Of a stretch of DNA of 44,414 bases, positions 1 to 7,534 are shown one piece after another; the first letter of the stretch is position 1; each line of letters opens with the position of its first letter. Under the pieces are notes generated by a model. It was given only the letters and a program-made list of their open reading frames with translations. It was not told the origin of the DNA and did not search any database. The position numbers and the translations under genes are program-made. This DNA is from Alphaproteobacteria bacterium (GTDB lineage Bacteria > Pseudomonadota > Alphaproteobacteria > Paracaedibacterales > CAIULA01). The stretch lies in assembly GCA_019749935.1 (NCBI GenBank), contig JAIEPD010000043.1, positions 1 through 44,414 of the forward strand, read 5' to 3'.

Positions 1-76
1 TGGTGGGCCCTGAAGGATTCGAACCTTCGACCCCCTGATTAAAAGTCAGATGCTCTACCGACTGAGCTAAGGGCCC
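1..76 (-). tRNA. tRNA-Lys (anticodon UUU)
   Basis: Read on the minus strand this is a complete 76-nt cloverleaf that starts GGGCCC, pairs with GGGCCC at the 3' end, and carries an encoded CCA tail. The anticodon stem TCTGA/TCAGG closes a seven-base loop CTTTTAA, so the anticodon is TTT (lysine). The T arm has the usual GGTTCGAATCC core. The encoded CCA reaches the first base of the window. Confidence 0.97.
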
Positions 77-99
77 TTGCTTTATTAAGTCACTATTCC

Positions 100-129
100 C
101 TTATAAACTAAACTTTTAAGACTCGTCAA
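100..129 (-). promoter_or_regulatory. Promoter of tRNA-Lys
   Basis: On the minus strand a TTGACG -35 box (124-129) and a TATAAG -10 box (100-105) are separated by 18 nt. They lie about 24 nt upstream of the mature tRNA 5' end, a normal distance for a short leader. Assigned by match to the sigma-70 consensus. Confidence 0.6.
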
Positions 130-324
130 GGGATTCGTGGACTTTTTCCAAAGCTTTCCTTTCCTCCAAAATAGCAATATTTTTAATAAATTTCAACAAA
201 TCGATAATTAATAAATTAAAGTTGCTTTTTTAAGAATTAATCATTATAAAATTCTACCTTGTAAGGCATATTTGTTTCCAATTTTAAAATATTTTAACTC
301 AATCATTCAAAAAGGAATAAAAAA

Positions 325-1176
325 ATGAAAAAACTTTCCAACCAAATTTTATTAGGCGGTGCTATCTTTATTGCATTTATCGCATTCTGCAATTTTTCAA
401 CTTTTGCCTCTGAACCAGAAGGACTAGAAAAACCAGAAGAACCTCCTGTTGTCACTCTAGCAAAATATATCCCCCAGATAAAAACTTTAGCTAGCGAAAA
501 ACAGGCTATTCTTCAAGATGAATTGGCCTCCCTTCCTGTTGGATCGACCAAAACATTTACTTCATGTAAAGCAATTCTAGATAAAGAGTTAGTGCAAGCA
601 AAATACCTTCTGCAATTTGCTGATAATGCAGAAAAATATCTAAATCTATATAAAACTCTCAATGATACAATGATCAGTGGGGATGATTTATCCCAATGTA
701 AACAGCTAGCGTTAGCAGCTGAACGAGACCCTGATCAACCGTCTGTGTCAGCAAAAAGAAGATTAGATGTACAACCAGATCAGCCTCTTGCTGCGATTGT
801 AATGGCATTTAGTGAAGAAGTGGCTGCTCAATTAAGGTTTGATGTGTTTGGAGAATTTGAATATGCGAGACCATTGATCGTCGCAACCCTTGCAAGAGTT
901 TTTCCTGGCGAGGACTTAGATAGTTTGGCTGCAGAAACAAATGCATGGATTAAAACTTTATATGGCTATGATCTAAATGATGCGAATGCAAGAGAAGCTG
1001 GGGCAATTAAGGAATTAGAAAGATTGGCCAGCGATCCTTCTGGAGCGTTATCAACTCCAACCAAGCATTGGGAAAGAGAGCGTGATCTTGGCGTTCTTGA
1101 AATTGAGATAGTCGAAGACAGCGAAAAATTATGGGATGATGTTTGGGAGATCTTCAAAGGTAAAAAATTCTCTTAA
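325..1176 (+). CDS. Orphan secreted protein with signal peptide
   Basis: I do not recognise this 283-residue protein. The N-terminus is a textbook Sec signal: KK at positions 2-3, a hydrophobic stretch to about residue 27, then a probable cleavage around FAS-EPEG. The mature part is acidic and mostly helical by composition, with two cysteines (in SCKA and QCKQ) that could form a disulfide in the periplasm. An AAGGA ribosome site at 312-316 supports the ATG. It stands alone between tRNA-Lys and the channel gene. It is one of many signal-peptide proteins of unknown family in this window and is probably lineage-specific. A role outside the cytoplasm is inferred only from the signal. Confidence 0.75.
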   Translation: MKKLSNQILLGGAIFIAFIAFCNFSTFASEPEGLEKPEEPPVVTLAKYIPQIKTLASEKQAILQDELASLPVGSTKTFTSCKAILDKELVQAKYLLQFADNAEKYLNLYKTLNDTMISGDDLSQCKQLALAAERDPDQPSVSAKRRLDVQPDQPLAAIVMAFSEEVAAQLRFDVFGEFEYARPLIVATLARVFPGEDLDSLAAETNAWIKTLYGYDLNDANAREAGAIKELERLASDPSGALSTPTKHWERERDLGVLEIEIVEDSEKLWDDVWEIFKGKKFS

Positions 1177-1326
1177 TTACTTAAAAGCGTCTATTAAACG
1201 GTTATAGAAAAGATTCTGTAGCCGATTTTTATATTTATAAATAACTTGTGCACTGCGTAACTCTAGATTTCTTTACTGATAAAGTAAATTTAGTTAAAAT
1301 TTTATTATGTTTGAGGGGGTAAAGTG

Positions 1327-2139
1327 ATGCTGCGAGCTGGGAACAAGATAGAAACATTTTTGCATAACAATAAAACTCAAGACATTTTGGGCGTGTTGCT
1401 TATTTTAAATGCTGCTGTTTTAGGAATGGAAACTTATCCAAACCTAATGAGTAGCTATGGTGCTTATTTAAAAACTTTGGACACTGTGATTTTATATGTA
1501 TTTGCAGTAGAATTGATTTTACGACTGGTTGCAGGCGGTTTCCGTTTTTTTAAATGTGGGTGGAACATATTTGATTTTACAGTCATTTCTATTTCAATTT
1601 TAGCATCTGCAACTTCCTTTTCAGCGTTAAGAACCCTTCGCATCCTTCGTTTATTACGTTTTTTATCTATATCTGATGGGATGAAATTTCTTATCTCCTC
1701 TTTAGGGCGAGCCTTACCAGGTATTCTCAATATTGCTGTTATTCTTTTGGTGATGTTTTATATATCAGCCGTTGTCGCTTGTCTAGCATTTGGCGCAGAT
1801 AACGCGATATTTTCATCTCTTACAAGAAGCATGTATACGTTGTTTCAACTGATGCTAGGGGATAATTTTGGGGAATTAACCAATACGGTCATGGAAACCC
1901 ATCCACACGCTTATTTGTTTTTTATTCCTTACATGGTTGTTATGAGCTTTACCATTTTGAATTTATTCTTTGGATTAATCGTAGGCTCCATGCAAGGAGC
2001 CGCTGAAGAAGAAAATACAAAAGCCTTAGCCAAACATGCAGGTGTAGAGCATGATTCAGAAATGACACAGAACAAGCTGATCTTGAGTGAACTAAAAGAG
2101 TTAAGGAAGCAAATTAGTGAATTAAAGAAGGGTATGTGA
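1327..2139 (+). CDS. Voltage-gated cation channel, bacterial NaV (NaChBac-like) family
   Basis: A single six-transmembrane channel subunit (270 aa), expected to work as a homotetramer in the inner membrane. S1-S3 span about residues 18-95. S4 carries four arginines at three-residue spacing (R102, R105, R108, R111), the voltage sensor. The pore helix TLFQLM (171-176) matches the family, but the filter that follows is LGDNFG (177-182). In NaChBac the aligned segment is TLESWAS, so aspartate replaces the key glutamate and the tryptophan is phenylalanine. S6 covers about 197-220, and a C-terminal heptad stretch (246-268) fits the cytoplasmic four-helix bundle. I chose ATG 1327 over GTG 1324 because GAGGGGG at 1313-1319 is then ideally spaced. 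The family is secure; ion selectivity is not. Confidence 0.9.
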   Translation: MLRAGNKIETFLHNNKTQDILGVLLILNAAVLGMETYPNLMSSYGAYLKTLDTVILYVFAVELILRLVAGGFRFFKCGWNIFDFTVISISILASATSFSALRTLRILRLLRFLSISDGMKFLISSLGRALPGILNIAVILLVMFYISAVVACLAFGADNAIFSSLTRSMYTLFQLMLGDNFGELTNTVMETHPHAYLFFIPYMVVMSFTILNLFFGLIVGSMQGAAEEENTKALAKHAGVEHDSEMTQNKLILSELKELRKQISELKKGM

Positions 2140-2266
2140 AACGCACTATCGTCATGACGCATAATGCTTGTTCTCTCCTTATGGCTTTTCGTGACGATTC
2201 CTTAGAGTTAAACCTAAACAAGAAAACGTATAGACAATTTATGAATTGATCGATATTCCTTGTGTT

Positions 2267-2995
2267 ATGTCTTTTTCTTTAAAATCTCAATTAATAAAAA
2301 TCTTTAAAGCGCGGCACGTTTTGGGTTTTTGCGACAAATTGTTGCCATTTGCGGGCAGCATAGCTTTGATAAGTTTATTGATAGGTACTCTATGGGGGAT
2401 TTTTTATGCTCCGGCTGATTATCAACAAGGCGATATTTTCCGCATCATGTATGTGCATGTCCCGGCCTCTTGGTGGGCGCTTGGGATCTATATGTTTGCG
2501 GCAACCTTTTCCGTCCTTGGGCTTATATCACGCATTCCTATTTGTTTTCTTATCGCTAAAGCTTTCGCTCCTATTGGCGCTGGGTTTACGGTTATCAGCC
2601 TGATCACAGGTGCTATTTGGGGAAAGCCTACATGGGGAACTTGGTGGGTGTGGGATGCAAGGCTAACCTCTATGCTTATTTTATTATTTTTGTATATAGG
2701 GTATCTAAACCTTTCCTTTAAGTCTTATAATGAGCGAACCTTAAACTTTGCATCCATTGTTTTGGTTATTGGTTCCCTTAATATTCCCATTATCAAATGG
2801 TCTGTTGATTGGTGGTACACTCTTCATCAACCAGCAAGTCTTATGCGGTTTGCAAAGCCTGCCATTCATTCCAGTATGCTGTGGCCATTGTTAATTATGG
2901 CTTTAGGGTTTGGGGCTTATGCTTTGACATTTGGATGTTTAAATCTAAAATTTCTTATCCAACAGCGCCAACAACAAAGGGATACTATTGAATGA
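2267..2995 (+). CDS. ccmC: Heme exporter/chaperone CcmC, cytochrome c maturation system I
   Basis: CcmC is an inner-membrane protein that presents heme on the periplasmic side and loads it onto CcmE. The sequence has the hallmark heme-handling motif WGTWWVWDARLTS in a periplasmic loop, preceded by YAPADYQQ and HVPASWW, and flanked by six hydrophobic segments. Length (242 aa) is normal. I start at ATG 2267. The frame is open to a TTG at 2246, but neither start has a clear ribosome site, and the shorter form already has the usual N-terminal extent. ccmD overlaps the last codons. The ABC partners ccmA and ccmB are not in this window, so the ccm genes are split in this genome. Confidence 0.93.
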   Translation: MSFSLKSQLIKIFKARHVLGFCDKLLPFAGSIALISLLIGTLWGIFYAPADYQQGDIFRIMYVHVPASWWALGIYMFAATFSVLGLISRIPICFLIAKAFAPIGAGFTVISLITGAIWGKPTWGTWWVWDARLTSMLILLFLYIGYLNLSFKSYNERTLNFASIVLVIGSLNIPIIKWSVDWWYTLHQPASLMRFAKPAIHSSMLWPLLIMALGFGAYALTFGCLNLKFLIQQRQQQRDTIE

Positions 2996-3096
2996 ATGCC
3001 TGTCATTATATTTGGAGCGCTTATGGGGCAACTTTTTTCATTTTGATTGGAATGGCGATTATTTCTTATAAGAAAAGCCGGAATAGCGGTCAATAA
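2992..3096 (+). CDS. ccmD: CcmD, small membrane subunit of the heme-release complex
   Basis: A 34-residue ORF overlapping the ccmC stop codon (ATG at 2992, TGA at 2993-2995). It begins MNACHYIWSAYGATFF, continues as one hydrophobic helix, and ends in a basic tail with YKKSR. The pattern of an aromatic-rich start with an xYxWxAYG core, one membrane helix and positive residues on the cytoplasmic side is typical of CcmD. CcmD helps release holo-CcmE from the CcmABC complex. Position between ccmC and ccmE settles the call despite the short length. The ccmE ATG follows one base after its stop. Confidence 0.88.
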   Translation: MNACHYIWSAYGATFFILIGMAIISYKKSRNSGQ

Positions 3097-3097
3097 A

Positions 3098-3526
3098 ATG
3101 AAGCAGCGAAGCTGGTATCTTTTGGCTCTTATCCTCCTGGTTGGGGGAATTTCGCTTATGGTGCTGGGTGCATTAAAAGAAAATGTTGTTTTTTTTATAA
3201 CCCCGACTGAATGGCAGGAAAAAAGGCAATTTTTCGTTAAGACTAAAACTTTGCGTTTGGGTGGGCGCGTCGCTCAGGGCAGTATAGTCAAAGAAAATGA
3301 CAAGGTGATTTTTGAGATAACGGATGAAAAAACATCCTTAAAAGTTATGTGTAAAGGCACCCTTCCTGATTTATTTAAAGAAGGTCAAGGTATTGTGACT
3401 GAAGGATCCTTTGATGATCAGGGGGTCTTTATAGCTCGGCAAGTTTTAGCGAAACATGATGAAAATTATATGCCTAAAGAGGTTGCTGACAAATTAAAAG
3501 AGCAAGCTTTGTGGAGAGGGAAATGA
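3098..3526 (+). CDS. ccmE: Periplasmic heme chaperone CcmE
   Basis: CcmE binds heme covalently through a histidine and hands it to the CcmF lyase. This 142-residue protein has one N-terminal membrane anchor (about residues 6-28), a beta-barrel body with LGGRVAQGS, and the heme-binding LAKHDENYMP motif whose histidine is the attachment residue. The following tyrosine, which helps ligate the heme iron, is present. A longer frame from 3047 would overlap ccmD entirely and add residues foreign to CcmE, so ATG 3098 is preferred. Its stop overlaps the ccmF start (ATGA), implying translational coupling. Confidence 0.94.
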   Translation: MKQRSWYLLALILLVGGISLMVLGALKENVVFFITPTEWQEKRQFFVKTKTLRLGGRVAQGSIVKENDKVIFEITDEKTSLKVMCKGTLPDLFKEGQGIVTEGSFDDQGVFIARQVLAKHDENYMPKEVADKLKEQALWRGK

Positions 3527-5820
3527 TTCATTTTGTAAAATCCTTTTCTCCTTTCATCGGCCAAGGGTGCCTTTTAGGAGCAAGTATTGCAACATTTTTT
3601 CAGATTATTAGTCCGTTTAAGCGTTCTTCTTTTCTGGATCGCCACGCTACGCCCCTGATGACGGCAGAGAATAAACGTCATTGCGAGGAGCAATTGCTCT
3701 GTGGCAATCCAGGGTATGTTTTCAATTATTGGCCTTTCATAACTTTCACCTTTGTAGCCATAGCCTTTAGTCTATTGTTATGGGCGCATATCAGCTCTGA
3801 CTTTTCTTACCTAAATGTGATTCAGCATTCTCACACACTTAAACCCTTCCTGTATAAAATCAGCGGGGTTTGGGCTAATCACGAAGGGTCGATGCTGTTG
3901 TGGGTCTTGTTTTTGTGCCTTTATAATTTAATCGCCTCGCTAACTTTGCCTGATGATTTAAAAAATCCCACGAATAGGATTCTTGCGTGTCTGACTTTGG
4001 GATTTTTGTTGTTTATTATCTTGGCCTGTGATCCCTTCACGACGGTTTTGAATCCACCCCTTGAGGGTGAAGATTTAAATCCGCTTTTGCAAGATCCAAG
4101 CCTTGCCATTCACCCGCCCATTCTCTATTTAGGGCAGGTTGGTTGTTCCATTCCTTTTGCTTTATGCCTTGTGGCGCTTTTACAAAAAGATCTAACTGCT
4201 TTGACAATTCAGTGGATTCGTCTTTTCACGCTGATCGCGTGGTCATTTTTAACGACGGGTTTGGCTTTAGGCAGTTTTTGGGCCTATTATGAATTAGGTT
4301 GGGGCGGATGGTGGTTTTGGGATCCGGTTGAAAACATCGCGCTTTTACCATGGTTGACTTCAACAGCGCTTATCCACTGCCTAAGTGCAGCGCAAAAGCA
4401 ACAAACCCTACAACGAACAAGTTTATTCTTGGGTCTCTTGACTTTTGGTTTTTGTTTGTTTGGCTTATTTTTTGTAAGGTCTGGGCTTTTAACCTCTATT
4501 CATAGTTTTACCGTCGACCCTGAACGGGGTCACTTTTTATTAATACTCTTGATGTTATTTTTCGTACTGCCCTTTCTTTTATGGGTTATGAGGTTTCGCT
4601 TGTTTAGGGCAAACTCTATCTCCTCACCCTTCTCTAAAAGCGGCATGATTGCTTTAAATGCGGTGTTCTTGTTGTGTGGGACAGCAACGCTTTTTTTGTC
4701 AATCCTATATCCTTTAATTCTTGGATGGTTTGGAAAAAGCCTTACAATTGGCACTCCCTATTTTAGTGCAACGTTCATTCCCATGATGCTGCCTTTGGTA
4801 TTTTTAATGGGCCTTGGGGTTTGGATGTCTTATCTTGAGACACCCCTGAAACCTTTGTTTAAAAAATTACTTCCTGTGGGCAGTGCCAGTATTTTATCGG
4901 TTATTTTGGCCTGGCAACTTTTACCTAATGCTACGCTTTCAGCTTTTTTGATGTTAGGAGCTTCTGTCTGGCTTATGGGAAGCAGTTTTTTATACATTCT
5001 GAAAAATCCAAAAACTTTTAAAACTTTGGGAGTAGGGACTGCTCATTTTGGTATGGGACTTATGATCTTGGGAATGGTTTGGGCTAGCCAAGGGGACGTT
5101 GAAAAAGAGGTTTTTCTTAAAATCAACCAATCAACGGAAATTGCCGATTATACGTTTACACTGAAGTCTTTGAGCCAAAAAGATAGTCCAAATTACAAAG
5201 CTAACAGAGCGTTTGTCTCTGTTTCAAAAGGAGATCGTCTGATCACAATCCTAGAACCTGAAAAACGATATTATTGGACTCAAAAAACCATTCACACTGA
5301 AACATCCCTTTATTCAACGTTTCTATCCCATCTGCATGCCATGCTGCTGGATGATGAAAGAGGGCCTTACCGATTGCGCTTTTATTACAAACCTTTGATT
5401 AATCTGCTTTGGTTTGGAGTAGGCTTGATGACCTTGGGTGGAGTTTTAGCTGCCCTGAATCGTTTTAAAAAAATAATGATTTTAATGGTAATGACGACAG
5501 TCCCTGTATTTGCAGAAACAATAGGGCAAACAGCGACATCTCTTTATAAGCAAATCATTTGCCCCGTTTGCTCAGGGCAAACTCTGGCAGATTCTGGGGT
5601 TGAAGAAGCCGTTTTGATGAAAGAAGATATTTTGCGTAAGCTTAAGGCTGGAAAAACAGAAGCAGAGATTCTTGATGAACTTATTAGGGTATATGGAGCA
5701 AAAATCGTTCGAAATCCCCCGCTTGAAAAAAGCACCCTTCCGTTGTGGCTATTACCTTGGGCGTTGTTGTTAAGTTTGATCTCTGTTATTCTTTTTAAAT
5801 GGTGCCATAAATCGGGATAG
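3523..5820 (+). CDS. ccmF: CcmF-CcmH fusion: cytochrome c heme lyase with apocytochrome thiol-reductase domain
   Basis: Residues 1 to about 650 are CcmF, the multi-pass inner-membrane lyase that transfers heme from CcmE to apocytochrome c. Visible hallmarks are WANHEGSMLLWV, HPPILYLG, and the heme-binding WGGWWFWDPVEN motif. From about 652 the frame runs without a stop into a CcmH/CcmL domain: a hydrophobic lead segment ending VFAET, the redox motif CPVC (C680, C683), a three-helix body, and a C-terminal membrane anchor. In most bacteria CcmF and CcmH are separate partners in one complex, so the fusion is functionally sensible. ATG 3523 overlaps the ccmE stop and has GGAGAGGG just upstream. 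Residues 38-63 come from an inserted palindromic repeat. ccmG and ccmI are not seen here. Confidence 0.92.
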   Translation: MIHFVKSFSPFIGQGCLLGASIATFFQIISPFKRSSFLDRHATPLMTAENKRHCEEQLLCGNPGYVFNYWPFITFTFVAIAFSLLLWAHISSDFSYLNVIQHSHTLKPFLYKISGVWANHEGSMLLWVLFLCLYNLIASLTLPDDLKNPTNRILACLTLGFLLFIILACDPFTTVLNPPLEGEDLNPLLQDPSLAIHPPILYLGQVGCSIPFALCLVALLQKDLTALTIQWIRLFTLIAWSFLTTGLALGSFWAYYELGWGGWWFWDPVENIALLPWLTSTALIHCLSAAQKQQTLQRTSLFLGLLTFGFCLFGLFFVRSGLLTSIHSFTVDPERGHFLLILLMLFFVLPFLLWVMRFRLFRANSISSPFSKSGMIALNAVFLLCGTATLFLSILYPLILGWFGKSLTIGTPYFSATFIPMMLPLVFLMGLGVWMSYLETPLKPLFKKLLPVGSASILSVILAWQLLPNATLSAFLMLGASVWLMGSSFLYILKNPKTFKTLGVGTAHFGMGLMILGMVWASQGDVEKEVFLKINQSTEIADYTFTLKSLSQKDSPNYKANRAFVSVSKGDRLITILEPEKRYYWTQKTIHTETSLYSTFLSHLHAMLLDDERGPYRLRFYYKPLINLLWFGVGLMTLGGVLAALNRFKKIMILMVMTTVPVFAETIGQTATSLYKQIICPVCSGQTLADSGVEEAVLMKEDILRKLKAGKTEAEILDELIRVYGAKIVRNPPLEKSTLPLWLLPWALLLSLISVILFKWCHKSG
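3634..3712 (+). repeat. Rickettsia-like palindromic element inside ccmF
   Basis: A 79-nt segment with inverted ends: CTGGATCGCCACG at 3634-3646 and TGTGGCAATCCAG at 3700-3712 (11 of 13 positions complementary). Inside it TGACG at 3659-3663 faces CGTCA at 3676-3680. This is the widespread intergenic type whose arms read CGTCATTGCGA and GCAATCCAG. Here it sits within the CcmF reading frame, keeps it open, and encodes residues 38-63, including HCEEQLLCGNP, in the loop after the first membrane helix. Compared from memory with E. coli CcmF, this loop is about 16 residues longer. Confidence 0.8.
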
Positions 5821-5821
5821 T

Positions 5822-6397
5822 GTGTTGGAACAGTTTATTAGTTTTGTGCAAGATTGGGGCTATTGGGCCGTTTTTTTCGGATCCCTTATCGAAGGTGAGT
5901 CCGTTATTCTAACGGCAAGCTCAATGGCAGCTGCGGGTTATCTTTCTCTTCCAAAAATAATGATTATCGCTTTTCTGGGAACTTTGGTTGCCGATCAAGT
6001 TCTTTATGCTGTGGGCAGGGCCTATGGCCCAGCGATTTTTGAAAAATTTCCAAGGCTTAATAAATCATCAGAAAAAGCGTTTAAGTTGCTTCATCGTTAT
6101 GATGCTTTGTTTATTATTATTTCCCGATTTGTCTATGGCATTCGTATCACAAGTGCAGTTGTGATTGGAGCAGGGGGCGTTCCCCCTCATCGTTATATCC
6201 CACTTAATTTTATCTCGGCTCTTATTTGGACATGCGTTAGCTGCTTGGGTGGATATATGCTAGGTGATGTTATGATTTCGATTATTGAAAATTTTGAATT
6301 GGTGCAAAAATATTTCTTTGTTGGGCTTTTTATTTTTACAGTTTTGATTGCCATTTTTATGGGATGGAGAAAAAAGAAAAACGCATCAAAGGTTTAG
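5822..6397 (+). CDS. DedA/SNARE-associated family membrane protein
   Basis: A 191-residue DedA-family protein. The family acts in the inner membrane as flippases or transporters for lipid carriers and in envelope homeostasis. Visible features are the early acidic motif SLIEGESVILTASS, the GTLVADQVLYAVGR segment, the conserved ISRFVYGIRIT stretch with its arginines, and a Pro-Asn-containing VPPHRYIPLNF region. It ends in a basic tail (WRKKKNASK). The GTG start lies one base after the ccmF stop, so it probably shares the ccm transcript. The start fits the family N-terminus. The substrate cannot be told from sequence. Confidence 0.88.
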   Translation: MLEQFISFVQDWGYWAVFFGSLIEGESVILTASSMAAAGYLSLPKIMIIAFLGTLVADQVLYAVGRAYGPAIFEKFPRLNKSSEKAFKLLHRYDALFIIISRFVYGIRITSAVVIGAGGVPPHRYIPLNFISALIWTCVSCLGGYMLGDVMISIIENFELVQKYFFVGLFIFTVLIAIFMGWRKKKNASKV

Positions 6398-6454
6398 AGT
6401 TGTTTTAGATAAGGATTTGCGTAATTTTCAAAGTTGCGGTGTTTTGAAGGCACT

Positions 6455-6726
6455 GTTCTGGCCTTTGCGGGGCCCACCTCGAAACCCCAAAACGGCCGCC
6501 CACCCCAGCCTCCGCCTGGTAAAAACTCTTCCCTTTTTATCACCTTTAACAGGCTTACAAAGTTCCAATCTTAGATATGGGTTCCATCCCATAAAAAAGC
6601 AGTCTATACCTTTAGATACGCGCGTATCTAAAGTTAAACACGATAAACCTTTGGCAATATGTGGACAAAGGCGGTTTTAGCAACCAGTTTCGGACCCGGC
6701 AAAAGTCGAGTCTAAACTTACCACCA
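6455..6726 (-). repeat. Structured ~270-nt dispersed repeat, copy 1
   Basis: Read on the minus strand this aligns end to end with the plus strand at 20236-20512. A 76-nt core (from CTGCTTTTTT to GGGAAGA) is identical. Outside the core, indels of 1 and 7 nt rule out a shared reading frame. Stems visible here: GGTGGT with ACCGCC near the 5' end; CCTTTG with CAAAGG; a perfect 24-nt palindrome centred on ACGCGCGT (6609-6632); and TATGGG with CCCATA around an ATGGAA loop. It is more GC-rich than its surroundings, and downstream of dedA in antisense orientation. It could be a small-RNA gene family or a non-autonomous mobile repeat. No known RNA family was recognised. Confidence 0.72.
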
Positions 6727-6750
6727 AGCCCAATATAACAAAATGGGCTT
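6726..6750. other. Hairpin next to the structured repeat
   Basis: AAGCCCA (6726-6732) and TGGGCTT (6744-6750) form a 7-bp stem with an 11-nt loop at the edge of repeat copy 1. Neither side has a strong T-run, so it is not a clear terminator. The remaining intergenic DNA to 6896 is plain AT-rich sequence in which I see nothing else. Confidence 0.4.
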
Positions 6751-6896
6751 AATAAATGGTTAAAAACAAAAAAGGGTTAAATCCAACTTTTGGTTACATC
6801 TCTATAAAACCCGCATAATGTACTGCAAAAAAATCTTTCTAACCATTCTTTAATCTGCTTCAATTAATCTATAAATTAAAATTTAAGGTAAATTTA

Positions 6897-7226
6897 GTGA
6901 AGAGGATTGTTTTCTTTATTCTTTGCTTTTTGGCTGCTCTAGAGTCTGCTCAAGCATCAATTGAACTTGAGAAAGCTGAGCAAGTATTTTTCCACAGTAT
7001 TCCAGACAGAAAAACCTCAGAGGGTGTTCTTGAGCCCTTATTGACCGAAGAGCCAGGAGAGAGCAGAGTTCTATCTGAAAAATTGTCAGGTGTTCTTACA
7101 AAATTATTTTCTATTCAAAGAGACAATTTTCAAGAAGAGTGTGAGTGTCTAGCTCAAGCTTTGTATAGTGCAATTGGTTATGATCAGCAACTTGGTACTT
7201 TGGATTCAGCAGGCTTTCGTTGGTAA
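6897..7226 (+). CDS. Small orphan secreted protein
   Basis: An unrecognised 109-residue protein. MKRIVFFILCFLAALESAQA is a clear Sec signal with an AxA-type cleavage site before SIELEK. The mature 89 residues are acidic and predicted helical, with a CEC pair near the end. The start is GTG at 6897, supported by the signal peptide and by TAAGG at 6883-6887. The next gene (7254) is a similar small secreted protein 27 nt downstream and may be co-transcribed. No domain is recognisable, and the high coding plausibility rests mainly on the signal peptide. Confidence 0.6.
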   Translation: MKRIVFFILCFLAALESAQASIELEKAEQVFFHSIPDRKTSEGVLEPLLTEEPGESRVLSEKLSGVLTKLFSIQRDNFQEECECLAQALYSAIGYDQQLGTLDSAGFRW

Positions 7227-7253
7227 AGTTAATATATTGAAGAGATAAAATTT

Positions 7254-7529
7254 ATGAGGTTATTATTTTTAGCAATCATCTTTGTTCAGCTTTTTTCCAT
7301 CAATACTGGATACGCAATGAGTCCTGAAGATGAGCTAGAGACAGGACGTGTCGTGCGTTCAAGATTCCAAAGGCGACATGATGTTGAGCAAATAGATACC
7401 TCTGTAAATGTAAAAAGACTCTCTCTCGCAAGAATGATCCCGGATAAGATAAAGCCTTTTCTTCCCCTTGTTTTTTATCTTATTTTCCGTTTTTCTACAG
7501 AGATGTTCGGGGGGTGGTTGGCTGATTGA
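7254..7529 (+). CDS. Small orphan secreted or membrane protein
   Basis: A 91-residue protein of unknown family. The N-terminus (MRLLFLAIIFVQLFSINTGYAM) is a signal peptide with likely cleavage after GYA. The middle is charged, with RSRFQRRHD. A second hydrophobic stretch near the C-terminus (FLPLVFYLIFRFSTEMFGG) could be a membrane anchor, so the protein may remain attached to the inner membrane. The upstream sequence GAAGAGATAAAATTT offers a modest ribosome site. It converges with maeB, whose stop is only five bases away, and no terminator is visible between them. Confidence 0.55.
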   Translation: MRLLFLAIIFVQLFSINTGYAMSPEDELETGRVVRSRFQRRHDVEQIDTSVNVKRLSLARMIPDKIKPFLPLVFYLIFRFSTEMFGGWLAD

Positions 7530-7534
7530 GTAGC

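Noticed and set aside
2148-2198. Inverted repeat ATCGTCA/TGACGAT upstream of ccmC as a riboswitch or attenuator
   Set aside because: The stem is only 7 bp with a 37-nt loop, has no T-run or known ligand-binding motif, and is within chance expectation for AT-rich DNA.
3047-3097. Longer CcmE starting upstream of 3098
   Set aside because: The extension overlaps ccmD in another frame and adds residues not found in CcmE; ATG 3098 gives a proper membrane anchor.
6348-6680. 110-codon frame across the dedA end and repeat copy 1
   Set aside because: It overlaps dedA in another frame and runs antisense through the repeat; no start signal or conservation supports it.
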